From: Bacillus sp. M6-12
GTDB taxonomy: Bacteria; Bacillota; Bacilli; Bacillales; DSM-1321
NCBI RefSeq assembly: GCF_002860285.1
Contig: NZ_PGVF01000014.1
Coordinates: forward strand, 186,001-250,000
Reading direction: 5' to 3'
Length of the DNA stretch: 64,000 nucleotides
This document shows positions 23,115 to 32,532 of this stretch, in pieces. The stretch's first letter is position 1; each line of letters starts with the position of its first letter. The notes under the pieces were generated by a model. The model did no database searches. It was not told the DNA's origin and worked only from the letters and a program-made list of their open reading frames with translations. The translations under genes were made by a program, and so were the position numbers.

Positions 23115-23675
23115 ATGGCAGTGTATATAGCCCTGTTGCGAGGGATTAACGTTGGCGGACACAATAAAATTAAAATGGCGGACCTGAGGAGCATGTTTGA
23201 GACTATTGGAATCAGCCCAGTGCAAACCTATATTCAAAGCGGAAATGTTTTGTTTGAGTCCAATGAAAATGAAGAATTTTTACGGGAACAAATCGAGCGG
23301 AAAATTAAGACTGTATTCGGATGCTCGGTGACCGTTATTTTGAGGACTGCCTCTGAATTAGAGAAGATTATGAACAATTGCCCTTTTTCAGCAGAAGAGA
23401 TAATCGAAGCGGAAGCATCCTCTGAAGGTGAATGTCTTTATGTGTCCCTTATGATCGAAGCTCCTTCACAGAAAAATGTTGAGCGGTTAAACTCATCTGA
23501 TAGGAAACTAGACAAATATATAATTGAAGGCAGGAATATATACCTTTTATTCCATCAGAGTGTTCGTAACTCCAAACTTGCATCCAATCTTAATAAGCTG
23601 GATACGCCTGCGACAATGCGCAACTGGAAAACAATGAACAAACTCGCAGCTATGGCAAAATCAATCGAAAGCTAA
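23115..23675 (+). CDS. DUF1697 family protein
   Basis: This 186-residue protein begins MAVYIALLRGINVGGHNKIKM and contains YIQSGNVLFES, the two signature stretches of DUF1697. ATMRNWKTMNKLAAM near the C-terminus is also typical. The family is found in many bacteria but has no established function. AGAAGGAA upstream supports the ATG at 23115. It stands alone after the pyr operon terminator, where B. subtilis has its sulfate assimilation (cysH) operon, and is followed by repeats. It may be an acquired accessory gene, but this is an inference from position only. Confidence 0.85.
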   Translation: MAVYIALLRGINVGGHNKIKMADLRSMFETIGISPVQTYIQSGNVLFESNENEEFLREQIERKIKTVFGCSVTVILRTASELEKIMNNCPFSAEEIIEAEASSEGECLYVSLMIEAPSQKNVERLNSSDRKLDKYIIEGRNIYLLFHQSVRNSKLASNLNKLDTPATMRNWKTMNKLAAMAKSIES

Positions 23676-23698
23676 TTAAACGATAGGCTATGTTAGTG

Positions 23699-23922
23699 TT
23701 CATTGTTGTTTTTGACACTATGTTGATTGGAGCGGAAGGTGCGAGATCATCGAAAATGCATTCGCATTTCCTTCGTGCGGTGTTTATTCGAGGATGATTA
23801 TCAACGTCCTGCGGGAGAAGCGGACCAAGGGAGACCCCGCAGGCGGTAACGCCGAGGAGGCCCCCGGACCGCCCGCGGAAAGCGAGTGCCGGGAGCGGAA
23901 ATCAACAGGCAAGTTTAACAGC
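23699..23922 (+). repeat. Family B dispersed repeat (intact copy)
   Basis: This non-coding element has inverted ends TGTTGATT (23721-23728) and AATCAACA (23900-23907), a body with CGAAAATGCATTCGCATTTC and GCAGGCGGTAACGCCGAGGA, and extra conserved sequence outside both ends. A second copy occurs inverted at 47276-47609. It resembles the 'gagcggaaatcaac'-type repeats I recall from Bacillus genomes. Confidence 0.85.
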
Positions 23923-23932
23923 GCTCAACGAT

Positions 23933-23978
23933 AAAAAAAGAGAGGATCCAAAAGTAAGCTTTTTGGACCTCTCTTTCC
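23933..23978. terminator. Bidirectional terminator between the DUF1697 gene and rqcH
   Basis: AGAGAGGATCCAAAAG and CTTTTTGGACCTCTCT form a strong hairpin with an A-run on the left and a T-run on the right. It could end transcripts from both the forward DUF1697 gene and the reverse rqcH. Confidence 0.75.
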
Positions 23979-23982
23979 GTTT

Positions 23983-24070
23983 GGCTAAATAAAAAGAAAA
24001 ACGGCTAAATTATCTTTTGAATTGGCCAAATAAATTTGAAATCGGCCAAATAATTATTCATTCCGGCGAA
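23983..24070. repeat. Tandem GGC(Y)AAAT array with about 20.5-base spacing
   Basis: GGCTAAAT or GGCCAAAT begins at 23983, 24003, 24024 and 24044, and GGCGAAAT at 24065. Steps are 20, 21, 20 and 21 bases. Spacers are A/T rich and not conserved. The rest of this 499-base gap (23676-24174) holds the family B repeat and the bidirectional terminator. Confidence 0.7.
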
Positions 24071-24174
24071 ATTAATTGTGTGCCCTGGTACAGTACCTCT
24101 CAAAAAGTGTGTAAAATAAGGGTTATTGAGTCTGCTTCTTATGGAATAGTGAAAATCCATCTGAAATCAATATT

Positions 24175-25911
24175 CTATCGCTTTGCTGCGTTGGCATTTT
24201 TATGATCTTTTAGCGCAAGAACAAGATCCGGATTCGGAGTAACATATACGGTTTGCTGATTATCATAAATGACAAATCCAGGCTTGGATCCGTTAGGCTT
24301 TTTAACATGGCGGACCTTGGTGAAATCAACCGGAACAGAACTGGATTCCTTTGCCTTGCTGTAAAAAGCGGCGATATTGGCAGCTTCCATAATTGTTTGC
24401 TCAGATGGATTTTCATTGCGGATGACCACATGCGATCCCGGAATATCTTTTGTATGAAGCCAAATCTCGTCTCTTCTTGCAAATTTATTAGTCAAATAAT
24501 CATTCTGTTTATTATTTTTTCCTGCAAATATAGTATCTCCTTCAGAAGATACATACGTTTCAAGCTGCGGTTTTGAGTTGGCGGGTTTTTTCATTCCTTT
24601 TTTCTGCCTTTGCCTAATATAGCCTTCCTCCTGGAGTTCTTCCCTTATTTCTTCAATATCCTTTGGTGATGCTGACATTAGCTGCTGAAGGAGCATTTCA
24701 AAATAGGCTGTCTCCGTTTCGGCTTTTTCAATTTGCTCAAGGACTATACTAACCGCATTTTTTGCTTTTTGGTAGCGGGTAAAGTACTTTTGGGCGTTTT
24801 CAGAAGGTGTTTTTTGCGGATCCAGCGGAATGGTAACAGTGCCGCCTTCCTCATCGTAATAGTTTAACACTTCAATTTCCTTCATGCCCCGCTGCATCTG
24901 GTAAAGATTGGCGGTCAATAATTCTCCAAACAACTGGTATTGCTCCGCTTTCTCACTTTCCTGCAGAGTCCGCTGAAGTTTCCTGATTTTATTAGTGTTT
25001 TTCTCGATTTCATTTGAAATAAACCGTTCAAGGTCGTTGCTCTGCTGACGTACACGATCGCGTTCTGCCTTCCCGAAGTAAAACCTGTCCAGCATTTCCG
25101 AAAGGCTGGAGAAAGTTCGTTTATTGCCTGTAAGATGCTGAAGCTCAAGCATATAAAAAGCTTCTTTTCCATTTTGATCCATGATAGCAGGCTGGTATTT
25201 TTTGCTGGCGATATCGCTGATCAGTTCAAAAAAAGCAGCTGGCATGGTACTGCGGTTCGCTAAACCTGCCCGATGAACAGCCTCTTTCGCAAACAGCGGC
25301 GATACACCGGCAAACTGGGCGACAAGCTGCTTGTCCAGCTTGCCGGCGTTAAAGTCGATCTTTCCGAGAAGATCATCCTTCCCGCTTTCAAAAGGATTCA
25401 TTTTTTCCTGGGCAGGTGGTGCAACATAGGGCTGTCCAGGCAGTACGGTCCGGTAGCTGTTCACCGCCAGAGAAACATGTTTGATGCTATCGAGAATCAT
25501 ATTCGTTTCCTTATCAATCAGGACAATATTGCTGTGGCGGCCCATAATCTCGATGATCAGCCGCCTTGAAGACATGTCACCCAATTCATTTCTTCCCTTT
25601 GCCTCAATAATAATAATCCGGTCAAGAGCAGATTGATAAATGTCTTCAATTACGTAACCTTCTAAATGCTTTCGCATCAGCATGCAAAACATGGGAGGAG
25701 TTTGCGGATTGTCATAGCTTTCCTGTGTCAGCTGGGCCCTTGCATAACTCGGATGAGCGGAAAGCAGCAGTTTATGGTTTTTTCCGGCTGCCCGGATGAG
25801 AATAATGATTTCATTTTTATATGGCTGATGGATTTTATTAATCCGCCCACCCTTTAAATTGGCTGACAGCTCTTCAGCCATTGCTTTTGTAAAAAGACCG
25901 TCAAACGACAT
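24175..25911 (-). CDS. rqcH: Ribosome quality control protein RqcH (NFACT family, formerly YloA)
   Basis: RqcH (578 residues) binds obstructed 50S subunits and recruits alanyl-tRNA to add C-terminal alanine tails for degradation. The NFACT-N domain begins [15 protein letters not shown] and carries the conserved D97-R98 pair (ALDRIIII). A helix-hairpin-helix and long coiled coil (about 270-430) follow. The NFACT-R domain near the C-terminus has [19 protein letters not shown]. The reverse strand gives AAGGAAG before the ATG at 25911. It is transcribed divergently from the ATPase gene, and its partner YlmH is also in this window. Confidence 0.95.
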   Translation of the reverse strand: MSFDGLFTKAMAEELSANLKGGRINKIHQPYKNEIIILIRAAGKNHKLLLSAHPSYARAQLTQESYDNPQTPPMFCMLMRKHLEGYVIEDIYQSALDRIIIIEAKGRNELGDMSSRRLIIEIMGRHSNIVLIDKETNMILDSIKHVSLAVNSYRTVLPGQPYVAPPAQEKMNPFESGKDDLLGKIDFNAGKLDKQLVAQFAGVSPLFAKEAVHRAGLANRSTMPAAFFELISDIASKKYQPAIMDQNGKEAFYMLELQHLTGNKRTFSSLSEMLDRFYFGKAERDRVRQQSNDLERFISNEIEKNTNKIRKLQRTLQESEKAEQYQLFGELLTANLYQMQRGMKEIEVLNYYDEEGGTVTIPLDPQKTPSENAQKYFTRYQKAKNAVSIVLEQIEKAETETAYFEMLLQQLMSASPKDIEEIREELQEEGYIRQRQKKGMKKPANSKPQLETYVSSEGDTIFAGKNNKQNDYLTNKFARRDEIWLHTKDIPGSHVVIRNENPSEQTIMEAANIAAFYSKAKESSSVPVDFTKVRHVKKPNGSKPGFVIYDNQQTVYVTPNPDLVLALKDHKNANAAKR

Positions 25912-26094
25912 ATTTAATACTTCCTTTTCTTTTTATGTAGGCGGGATATGAATTCTGTATCGAAACTTCCCCAGCATCCTCAGATAAGGACCCTTTTTAT
26001 TCTTCATTCGAGGTATACCCGCCATTTTGGAAAGTAGTCTTCCTGCCGGCGATTAAATCACCGGGTATGAGTACCTGGGGTGCTTTCGCTTTAA

Positions 26095-26103
26095 ATTATA
26101 GCA
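26095..26103 (-). promoter_or_regulatory. Extended -10 promoter for rqcH
   Basis: On the reverse strand TGCTATAAT is a full extended -10 with consensus TATAAT. It would give a leader of about 175 bases before rqcH. A CCGG-armed hairpin (26046-26064) lies in that leader. Confidence 0.55.
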
Positions 26104-26185
26104 TTTTTTTGGACGAGTCTGAATAAGAATGAATTATGAGCAACGCCGGATTAGTTTAATTAAGAAGGGGAAGTGTGATGCGCAC

Positions 26186-28864
26186 ATGAAGTTCCGTGAG
26201 ATGAATAAACAGGAAATCGAGGGGTCCCTTGGGACAAGTGCCCAGCATGGCTTAAAGGAGGATGAAGTTAAACTTCGTCAGAAACAGCATGGCTTCAATG
26301 AACTTCAGGAAGGGGAAAAGCAATCGGCGCTAATGTTATTTCTGGCTCAGTTCAAGGATTTCATGGTCCTTGTCCTGCTTGCCGCGACACTTATTTCCGG
26401 TTTGCTGGGGGAGTATATTGATTCGATAGCCATTATTGCGATCATCTTAATCAACGGATTTCTCGGCTTTTTTCAAGAAAGAAAAGCGGAAAAGTCTCTC
26501 GATGCGTTAAAACAGATGGCAGCCCCTCAAGTCCAAGTTCTTCGTGAAGGAAACTGGGTGAAAAAGCCATCACGGGAAGTTGTTGCAGGTGACATTATCC
26601 GGTTTTCAAGCGGTGACCGCATTGGGGCTGATTTGCGGATCATAGAGGCAGTCTCATTAGAAATAGAAGAATCTGCCCTAACCGGTGAATCCGTCCCGGT
26701 AACTAAACTTGGAGACCCGCTTTTTCATTCGGCGGAGTCTATCGGTGATGAAGAAAACATGGCATTCATGGGCACGATGGTCACACGGGGAAGCGGCATT
26801 GGTGCTGTTGTTTCCATTGGAATGGATACAGCGATGGGGAAAATTGCTGATTTGCTGCAATCCGCAGAAACAATGGCAACCCCGCTGCAAAGAAGGCTGG
26901 AGCAGCTTGGCAAAATCCTGATAACAGCTGCGTTATTGCTAACAATTATTGTTGTAGCTGTCGGAGTGCTTCAAGGTCAGGATATGTATACAATGTTCCT
27001 GGCAGGTGTATCGCTCGCCGTTGCCGCCATTCCGGAAGGATTGCCGGCGATCGTGACAGTGGCACTTTCGTTGGGAGTGCAGCGTATGATCAAGCAGAAT
27101 TCCATTGTGCGAAAGCTTCCCGCTGTGGAAACATTAGGCTGTGCTTCGGTAATTTGTTCCGACAAAACAGGTACAATGACGCAAAATAAGATGACGGTTA
27201 CAAACCTTTGGAGCGGTGGAACGACCTGGACAGTCAGCGGAACCGGGTATGAGCCTGAAGGGGAATTTTATGAAGATAAAAAAGCTGTAAAACCACAGGA
27301 TAAAAAATCGCTGCATCAGCTGCTGACATTCGGACTATTGTGCAACAATTCGGAGTTTGCTGCCCGCGACGGAAAAAACGTACTCGATGGCGATCCAACA
27401 GAAGGCGCGATGCTCATTGCGGCACTTAAAGCAGGGTTAACAAAAGATAAACTGAAAAAGAGCTTTACCATTGTTAAAGAATTTCCTTTTGATTCAACGA
27501 GAAAAATGATGAGCGTTGTTGTAAAAGATGATGCAGGTAAGCAATTTGTTGTCACAAAAGGTGCGCCGGATGTACTGGTAGGACATTGTGAATCAGTGCT
27601 CTGGGATAACAAGCTGCAGCTGCTGAATAAGGATTACAGGCATTCGATCCAGAACGCCGTTGATACACTCGCTGCCCAGGCCCTGAGGACGATTGCTGTA
27701 GGCTATAAACAAATTAGCGCGGGAACAGTCCTGCTTCGTGAAGATGAAGCAGAAAAGGATTTAATTTTCATTGGCTTGCAGGGGATGATCGATCCGCCGC
27801 GCCCGGAGGTTAAAGAGGCTGTGAAGGAGTGCCATGAAGCAGGAATAAAAACGGTGATGATCACAGGTGACCATGTGGCCACTGCAAAGGCTATCGCCAG
27901 GCAGCTTGGCATTTTAAAAGGCAAGGAAAAAGTGCTGGACGGAAAGGCTCTCTCTGAAATGTCTGTACAGGAACTTGAGGATGTTGTTGAAGATGTGGCC
28001 GTTTTTGCCCGGGTATCTCCTGAGCATAAATTGAAGATTGTAAAAGCCTTGCAGAATAAAGGCCATGTAGTGGCTATGACAGGGGACGGGGTAAACGATG
28101 CACCAGCAATAAAGTCGGCTGATATCGGTATATCCATGGGCATTACCGGGACTGATGTAGCAAAAGAAGCGTCTTCATTAATTTTGCTGGATGACAATTT
28201 TGCCACGATTAAAGCAGCTATTAAAGAAGGGCGGAACATTTACGAAAACATCCGCAAATTCATCCGTTACTTGCTTGCATCTAATGTTGGTGAAATATTA
28301 GTTATGTTTTTTGCCATGCTGCTGGCTCTCCCGCTGCCATTGGTACCGATCCAGATCCTTTGGGTTAATTTAGTTACAGATGGTCTGCCGGCTATGGCGC
28401 TTGGACTTGACCAGCCTGAGGGGGATGTAATGAAACGGAATCCAAGAAGCCCGAATGAAGGAGTGTTTTCAAGAGGGCTTGGCTGGAAAATCATTTCCCG
28501 GGGCTTTTTAATCGGGCTTTCTACTCTTACGGCATTTATCCTCGTTTATAAGGATAATCCTGAAGACCTTGTGTATGCACAAACTGTTGCTTTTGCGACA
28601 TTGGTGCTGGCCCAGCTTATCCATGTTTTTGATTGCAGAAGTGAAAAATCGATCTTTGCCAGAAATCCTTTTGGAAATAAGTATCTTGTCTGGGCAGTGC
28701 TCTCTTCCCTCGTACTCGTCCTTATCGTCATTTACTATCCGCCGCTCCAGGTTATATTCCATACTGTCCCAATCTTGGCGAAGGATTGGCTCCTGATCAC
28801 AGGACTGGCTTCTGTACCAACTTTTTTACTTGCAGGATCATTTTTAATAAGTAAAACAAAATAG
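26186..28864 (+). CDS. yloB: P-type calcium-transporting ATPase (YloB type)
   Basis: This 892-residue P2A-type ATPase matches B. subtilis YloB, a SERCA-like Ca2+ pump. It has the TGES motif (EESALTGESVPV), the phosphorylation site CSDKTGTMTQNKMTV, the PEGL motif VAAIPEGLPAIVTVALSLGV in M4, and the hinge MTGDGVNDAPAIKSADIG. About ten transmembrane segments are visible, with four at the C-terminus. The ATG at 26186 gives the family start MKFREMNKQE. The in-frame ATG at 26129 would add 19 residues without a better ribosome site. It is followed by a terminator. Confidence 0.93.
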   Translation: MKFREMNKQEIEGSLGTSAQHGLKEDEVKLRQKQHGFNELQEGEKQSALMLFLAQFKDFMVLVLLAATLISGLLGEYIDSIAIIAIILINGFLGFFQERKAEKSLDALKQMAAPQVQVLREGNWVKKPSREVVAGDIIRFSSGDRIGADLRIIEAVSLEIEESALTGESVPVTKLGDPLFHSAESIGDEENMAFMGTMVTRGSGIGAVVSIGMDTAMGKIADLLQSAETMATPLQRRLEQLGKILITAALLLTIIVVAVGVLQGQDMYTMFLAGVSLAVAAIPEGLPAIVTVALSLGVQRMIKQNSIVRKLPAVETLGCASVICSDKTGTMTQNKMTVTNLWSGGTTWTVSGTGYEPEGEFYEDKKAVKPQDKKSLHQLLTFGLLCNNSEFAARDGKNVLDGDPTEGAMLIAALKAGLTKDKLKKSFTIVKEFPFDSTRKMMSVVVKDDAGKQFVVTKGAPDVLVGHCESVLWDNKLQLLNKDYRHSIQNAVDTLAAQALRTIAVGYKQISAGTVLLREDEAEKDLIFIGLQGMIDPPRPEVKEAVKECHEAGIKTVMITGDHVATAKAIARQLGILKGKEKVLDGKALSEMSVQELEDVVEDVAVFARVSPEHKLKIVKALQNKGHVVAMTGDGVNDAPAIKSADIGISMGITGTDVAKEASSLILLDDNFATIKAAIKEGRNIYENIRKFIRYLLASNVGEILVMFFAMLLALPLPLVPIQILWVNLVTDGLPAMALGLDQPEGDVMKRNPRSPNEGVFSRGLGWKIISRGFLIGLSTLTAFILVYKDNPEDLVYAQTVAFATLVLAQLIHVFDCRSEKSIFARNPFGNKYLVWAVLSSLVLVLIVIYYPPLQVIFHTVPILAKDWLLITGLASVPTFLLAGSFLISKTK

Positions 28865-28879
28865 TTTATGATATAATTC

Positions 28880-28918
28880 AAAAGGTAGTAGAGTGTGCTC
28901 TATTACCTTTTTGTTTTT
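28880..28918 (+). terminator. Terminator after the calcium ATPase gene
   Basis: AAAGGTAGTAGAG pairs with CTCTATTACCTTT (one G-U) around a TGTG loop, followed by TTGTTTTTT. Confidence 0.85.
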
Positions 28919-29020
28919 TCTCGAAAAAAGGTTACCTCGGCAATGCTGCTCCAAGTATGGCGGCTGCTGCCGTTCCTTATTCCGAGTCTCAAAAAGATGA
29001 TGGATGGGATGTGGTATGTC

Positions 29021-29896
29021 ATGGCAGTGAGTATGACCGGATACGGCCGGGGAAAAGCGGAAAGTGATTCCCTGATTATTACTGTAGAAATGAAAACAGT
29101 AAACCACAGATTTAGCGAGTATAATATCCGAATGCCGCGGCAGTTCTTGATGCTCGAAGAAAGAATAAAAAAAACTGCCAATCAATACATAAGAAGAGGA
29201 CGGGCGGATATTTTCGTCACCGTTGAGGGTGAAGGCCTTGTAACTCGAAACCTCAAGATAGACTGGAAGCTGGCAGATCAATATTTTGAGATTGCAAGCC
29301 AGGCGCAGGAAAGATATGGACTTAATGCAAAAGCTGCAATCGAGGACCTTTTACATATAAACGATATTTTCACTGTCGAAGAAAAGGAAGCACAGAATGA
29401 GGAAGCAGAAACGATTTTGCTTGCTGCTGTTACTGATGCGCTTGAAGCTCTGCTTCAGATGAGAATGCAGGAGGGTATTCTCCTTGCAAATGATTTGAGG
29501 AGCCATCTGCACAAAATTACTGGTTCGATTGCCAGTCTGGCTGACTATGCCCCCGTGGTTTCCAAACAGTATGGGGAACGGCTTGCAGGGAAGCTAAATG
29601 ATTTCCTTGCGGGTTCAGTCGATGAAAACAGGCTGCTTACAGAAGCAGCCATATTTGCCGATAAAGCAGATATAAGTGAAGAACTTACCCGGCTGGAGAG
29701 CCATGTTATTCAGTTTCATGAAACGCTTGAACTGCATGAGCCAATAGGACGTAAGCTTGATTTCCTTGTCCAGGAAATGAACCGGGAGGTCAATACCATC
29801 GGTTCAAAGGCGAACGACTCAAAAATCACAAAAGAGGTTGTTGAAATGAAGAGCCTGCTCGAAAAGATGAAGGAGCAAGTACAAAATATCGAGTAA
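29021..29896 (+). CDS. yloC: YicC/YloC family endoribonuclease
   Basis: This 291-residue protein matches YicC/YloC, a conserved family shown to act as an endoribonuclease. It begins MAVSMTGYGRGKAESD, has ITVEMKTVNHRFSEYNIRMP, and ends with GRKLDFLVQEMNREVNTIGSKA followed by MKSLLEKMKEQVQNIE. The ATG at 29021 gives the family length and start. The frame stays open upstream to 28895 and contains further ATG codons, and the ribosome site before 29021 is weak (GGGATGTGG), so the exact start is uncertain. remA follows. Confidence 0.85.
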   Translation: MAVSMTGYGRGKAESDSLIITVEMKTVNHRFSEYNIRMPRQFLMLEERIKKTANQYIRRGRADIFVTVEGEGLVTRNLKIDWKLADQYFEIASQAQERYGLNAKAAIEDLLHINDIFTVEEKEAQNEEAETILLAAVTDALEALLQMRMQEGILLANDLRSHLHKITGSIASLADYAPVVSKQYGERLAGKLNDFLAGSVDENRLLTEAAIFADKADISEELTRLESHVIQFHETLELHEPIGRKLDFLVQEMNREVNTIGSKANDSKITKEVVEMKSLLEKMKEQVQNIE

Positions 29897-29950
29897 TCTG
29901 ATTATGGTTTTAGCATAAAGGCCACAATAGAATTTGATTGGGGGACAAAG

Positions 29951-30214
29951 ATGTCTATCAAGCTGATTAACATCGGTTTTGGGAATATCGTTTCCGCTAA
30001 CCGGATTGTATCGATCGTGAGTCCGGAATCGGCTCCGATTAAAAGGATCATTCAGGACTCCCGGGACCGGGGCTCATTGATTGATGCGACTTACGGACGA
30101 AGGACGAGGGCCGTAATCATTACAGACAGCGACCATGTGATTTTGTCGGCAGTCCAGCCAGAAACAGTGGCTGCCCGCCTTCATGATCGTGATGAAAGTG
30201 TGGATGAGGGATAG
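29951..30214 (+). CDS. remA: Extracellular matrix regulatory protein RemA
   Basis: RemA (87 residues) is a small DNA-binding protein that activates matrix and osmoprotection operons in B. subtilis. The sequence [20 protein letters not shown], then [20 protein letters not shown], is diagnostic of the DUF370 family, including the basic DNA-binding residues in the second stretch. GGGGGACAAAG gives a ribosome site. It ends directly at the gmk region. Confidence 0.93.
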   Translation: MSIKLINIGFGNIVSANRIVSIVSPESAPIKRIIQDSRDRGSLIDATYGRRTRAVIITDSDHVILSAVQPETVAARLHDRDESVDEG

Positions 30215-30838
<624 letters not shown>

Positions 30839-30841
30839 TAA

Positions 30842-31057
30842 ATGTTATATCCATCCATTGATTCTTTACTTGAAAAAATTGACTCAAAATATTCGCTTGT
30901 ATCTGTTGCCGCTAAACGTGCAAGAACGATGCAGGATAAAACTCCAACAAAGCTTGATAAGCCAGTTTCCCATAAATTTGTGGGGCAGGCGCTGGAAGAA
31001 ATTCATTCAGGAATCCTGAAGTACACAAATTCCTTCGACGAAAAAAAGGAATCCTAA
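30842..31057 (+). CDS. rpoZ: DNA-directed RNA polymerase omega subunit
   Basis: RpoZ (71 residues) helps assemble and stabilise the beta-prime subunit. The sequence [20 protein letters not shown], then [10 protein letters not shown] and [16 protein letters not shown], is the Firmicutes omega pattern. The gene starts three bases after gmk, with GGAGG inside the end of gmk. Confidence 0.95.
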   Translation: MLYPSIDSLLEKIDSKYSLVSVAAKRARTMQDKTPTKLDKPVSHKFVGQALEEIHSGILKYTNSFDEKKES

Positions 31058-31127
31058 TTTACCGGGACAAGAAAGTAAGCCGATAATTTTTAAAATTTAC
31101 GTTCCATACTTTCTTATCCGCAAACAG

Positions 31128-31165
31128 CAAAAATCCTTGTCATTCTTTTATGGCAAGGATTTTTG
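31128..31165 (+). terminator. Terminator after rpoZ
   Basis: CAAAAATCCTTG pairs with CAAGGATTTTTG around a partly paired loop. It probably ends the yloC-remA-gmk-rpoZ transcript and is nearly symmetrical. Confidence 0.8.
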
Positions 31166-31317
31166 ATTGTAATCTTAAGGAAAGCCATATGGATAAAGGC
31201 TTTTGTAATAAAGTATGGAAGGCATTATCAGCCCTCAGGCATGAAGATTGTAATTAGGTGAAAAAAAGCGGACAATCCTTCATAATGTAATAAGGAAAAT
31301 AGGCTGGAGGAATATAC

Positions 31318-32532
31318 ATGCTTAATGATAAAAAAATATTGCTTTGCGTTACAGGGGGAATCGCCGTTTATAAAGCGGCGGCACTAACAAGCAAACTGAC
31401 ACAAGCTGGAGCCGCGGTTAAAGTGATCATGAGCGATTCCGCGCAGAAATTTGTGACACCTTTGACGTTTCAGTCACTTTCACGAAACGATGTATATACA
31501 GACACCTTTGATGAAAAAGATCCGGAAGTCATTTCACATATAGACCTTGCCGACTGGGCAGACCTGATCTTGGTGGCACCGGCAACTGCTAATGTGATCG
31601 GAAAGCTGGCAAATGGCATTGCCGATGATATGATCACGACAACCCTGCTTGCAGCGACCGCACCTGTCTGGGTTGCTCCTGCGATGAATGTCCACATGTA
31701 CAGCCATCCCGCTGTGCAGCGGAACATGAACCTTTTAAAAGAGTTCGGCTATGAATTCCTTGAGCCATCTGAGGGATATCTTGCATGCGGCTATGTGGGC
31801 AAAGGACGTCTAGAGGAGCCGGAGACAATTGCAGCAAAATTGGCAGATTATTTTTCAGGATCAAAAGCGAAACCATTAACGGGAAAAAGTATCATAATTA
31901 CGGCGGGACCGACGAGGGAAAAAATCGATCCAGTCCGGTTTATTTCCAACCATAGTACCGGCAAAATGGGCTATGCACTGGCTGGGGAGGCAGCTGCAAT
32001 GGGTGCAGTGGTGACTCTGATATCGGGACCGGTCAATATTCCTGCCCCTCAGGGGGTTACCCTTGTGAAAGTTGAATCGGCGGCTGAGATGTTTAAGGAA
32101 GTAATGAAGGAATTCCCTACAGCGGATGCCGTTATTAAAACAGCTGCAGTAGCCGATTATACACCAGCAGTTTACCATGAACAAAAGGTTAAAAAGCAGC
32201 CTGGCAGCCATGCCATTGAACTTGAACGGACAAAGGATATCCTAAGTGCACTAGGTATGGAAAAACAGCATCAGGTGCTGGTGGGATTTGCTGCAGAAAC
32301 GGAAAAACTGGATGAGTATGCTATTGGAAAGCTGCAAAGAAAAAATGCAGACATGATAGTAGCCAATAACGTTACTGTCTCTGGAGCCGGCTTTGGCACA
32401 GATACCAATATTGTGACGATTTATAAAAAGGATGGCAGTAAACTGGAACTTCCGCAAATGAGCAAAAGGGAAGTTGCGAAAGTAATCCTTGACAAGGTAA
32501 CTGAAATATTGACCGGGAATGATCGTTCATGA
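31318..32532 (+). CDS. coaBC: Bifunctional phosphopantothenoylcysteine decarboxylase / phosphopantothenate-cysteine ligase
   Basis: CoaBC (404 residues) makes 4'-phosphopantetheine precursors for coenzyme A. The FMN flavoprotein decarboxylase half (1-185) begins KILLCVTGGIAVYKA and has PAMNVHMYSHPAVQ and LACGYVGKGRL with the active-site cysteine. The ligase half has AGPTREKIDPVRFISNHSTG and AAVADYTP. GGAGG before the ATG at 31318 is a good ribosome site. The stop overlaps priA in an ATGA junction. Confidence 0.97.
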   Translation: MLNDKKILLCVTGGIAVYKAAALTSKLTQAGAAVKVIMSDSAQKFVTPLTFQSLSRNDVYTDTFDEKDPEVISHIDLADWADLILVAPATANVIGKLANGIADDMITTTLLAATAPVWVAPAMNVHMYSHPAVQRNMNLLKEFGYEFLEPSEGYLACGYVGKGRLEEPETIAAKLADYFSGSKAKPLTGKSIIITAGPTREKIDPVRFISNHSTGKMGYALAGEAAAMGAVVTLISGPVNIPAPQGVTLVKVESAAEMFKEVMKEFPTADAVIKTAAVADYTPAVYHEQKVKKQPGSHAIELERTKDILSALGMEKQHQVLVGFAAETEKLDEYAIGKLQRKNADMIVANNVTVSGAGFGTDTNIVTIYKKDGSKLELPQMSKREVAKVILDKVTEILTGNDRS

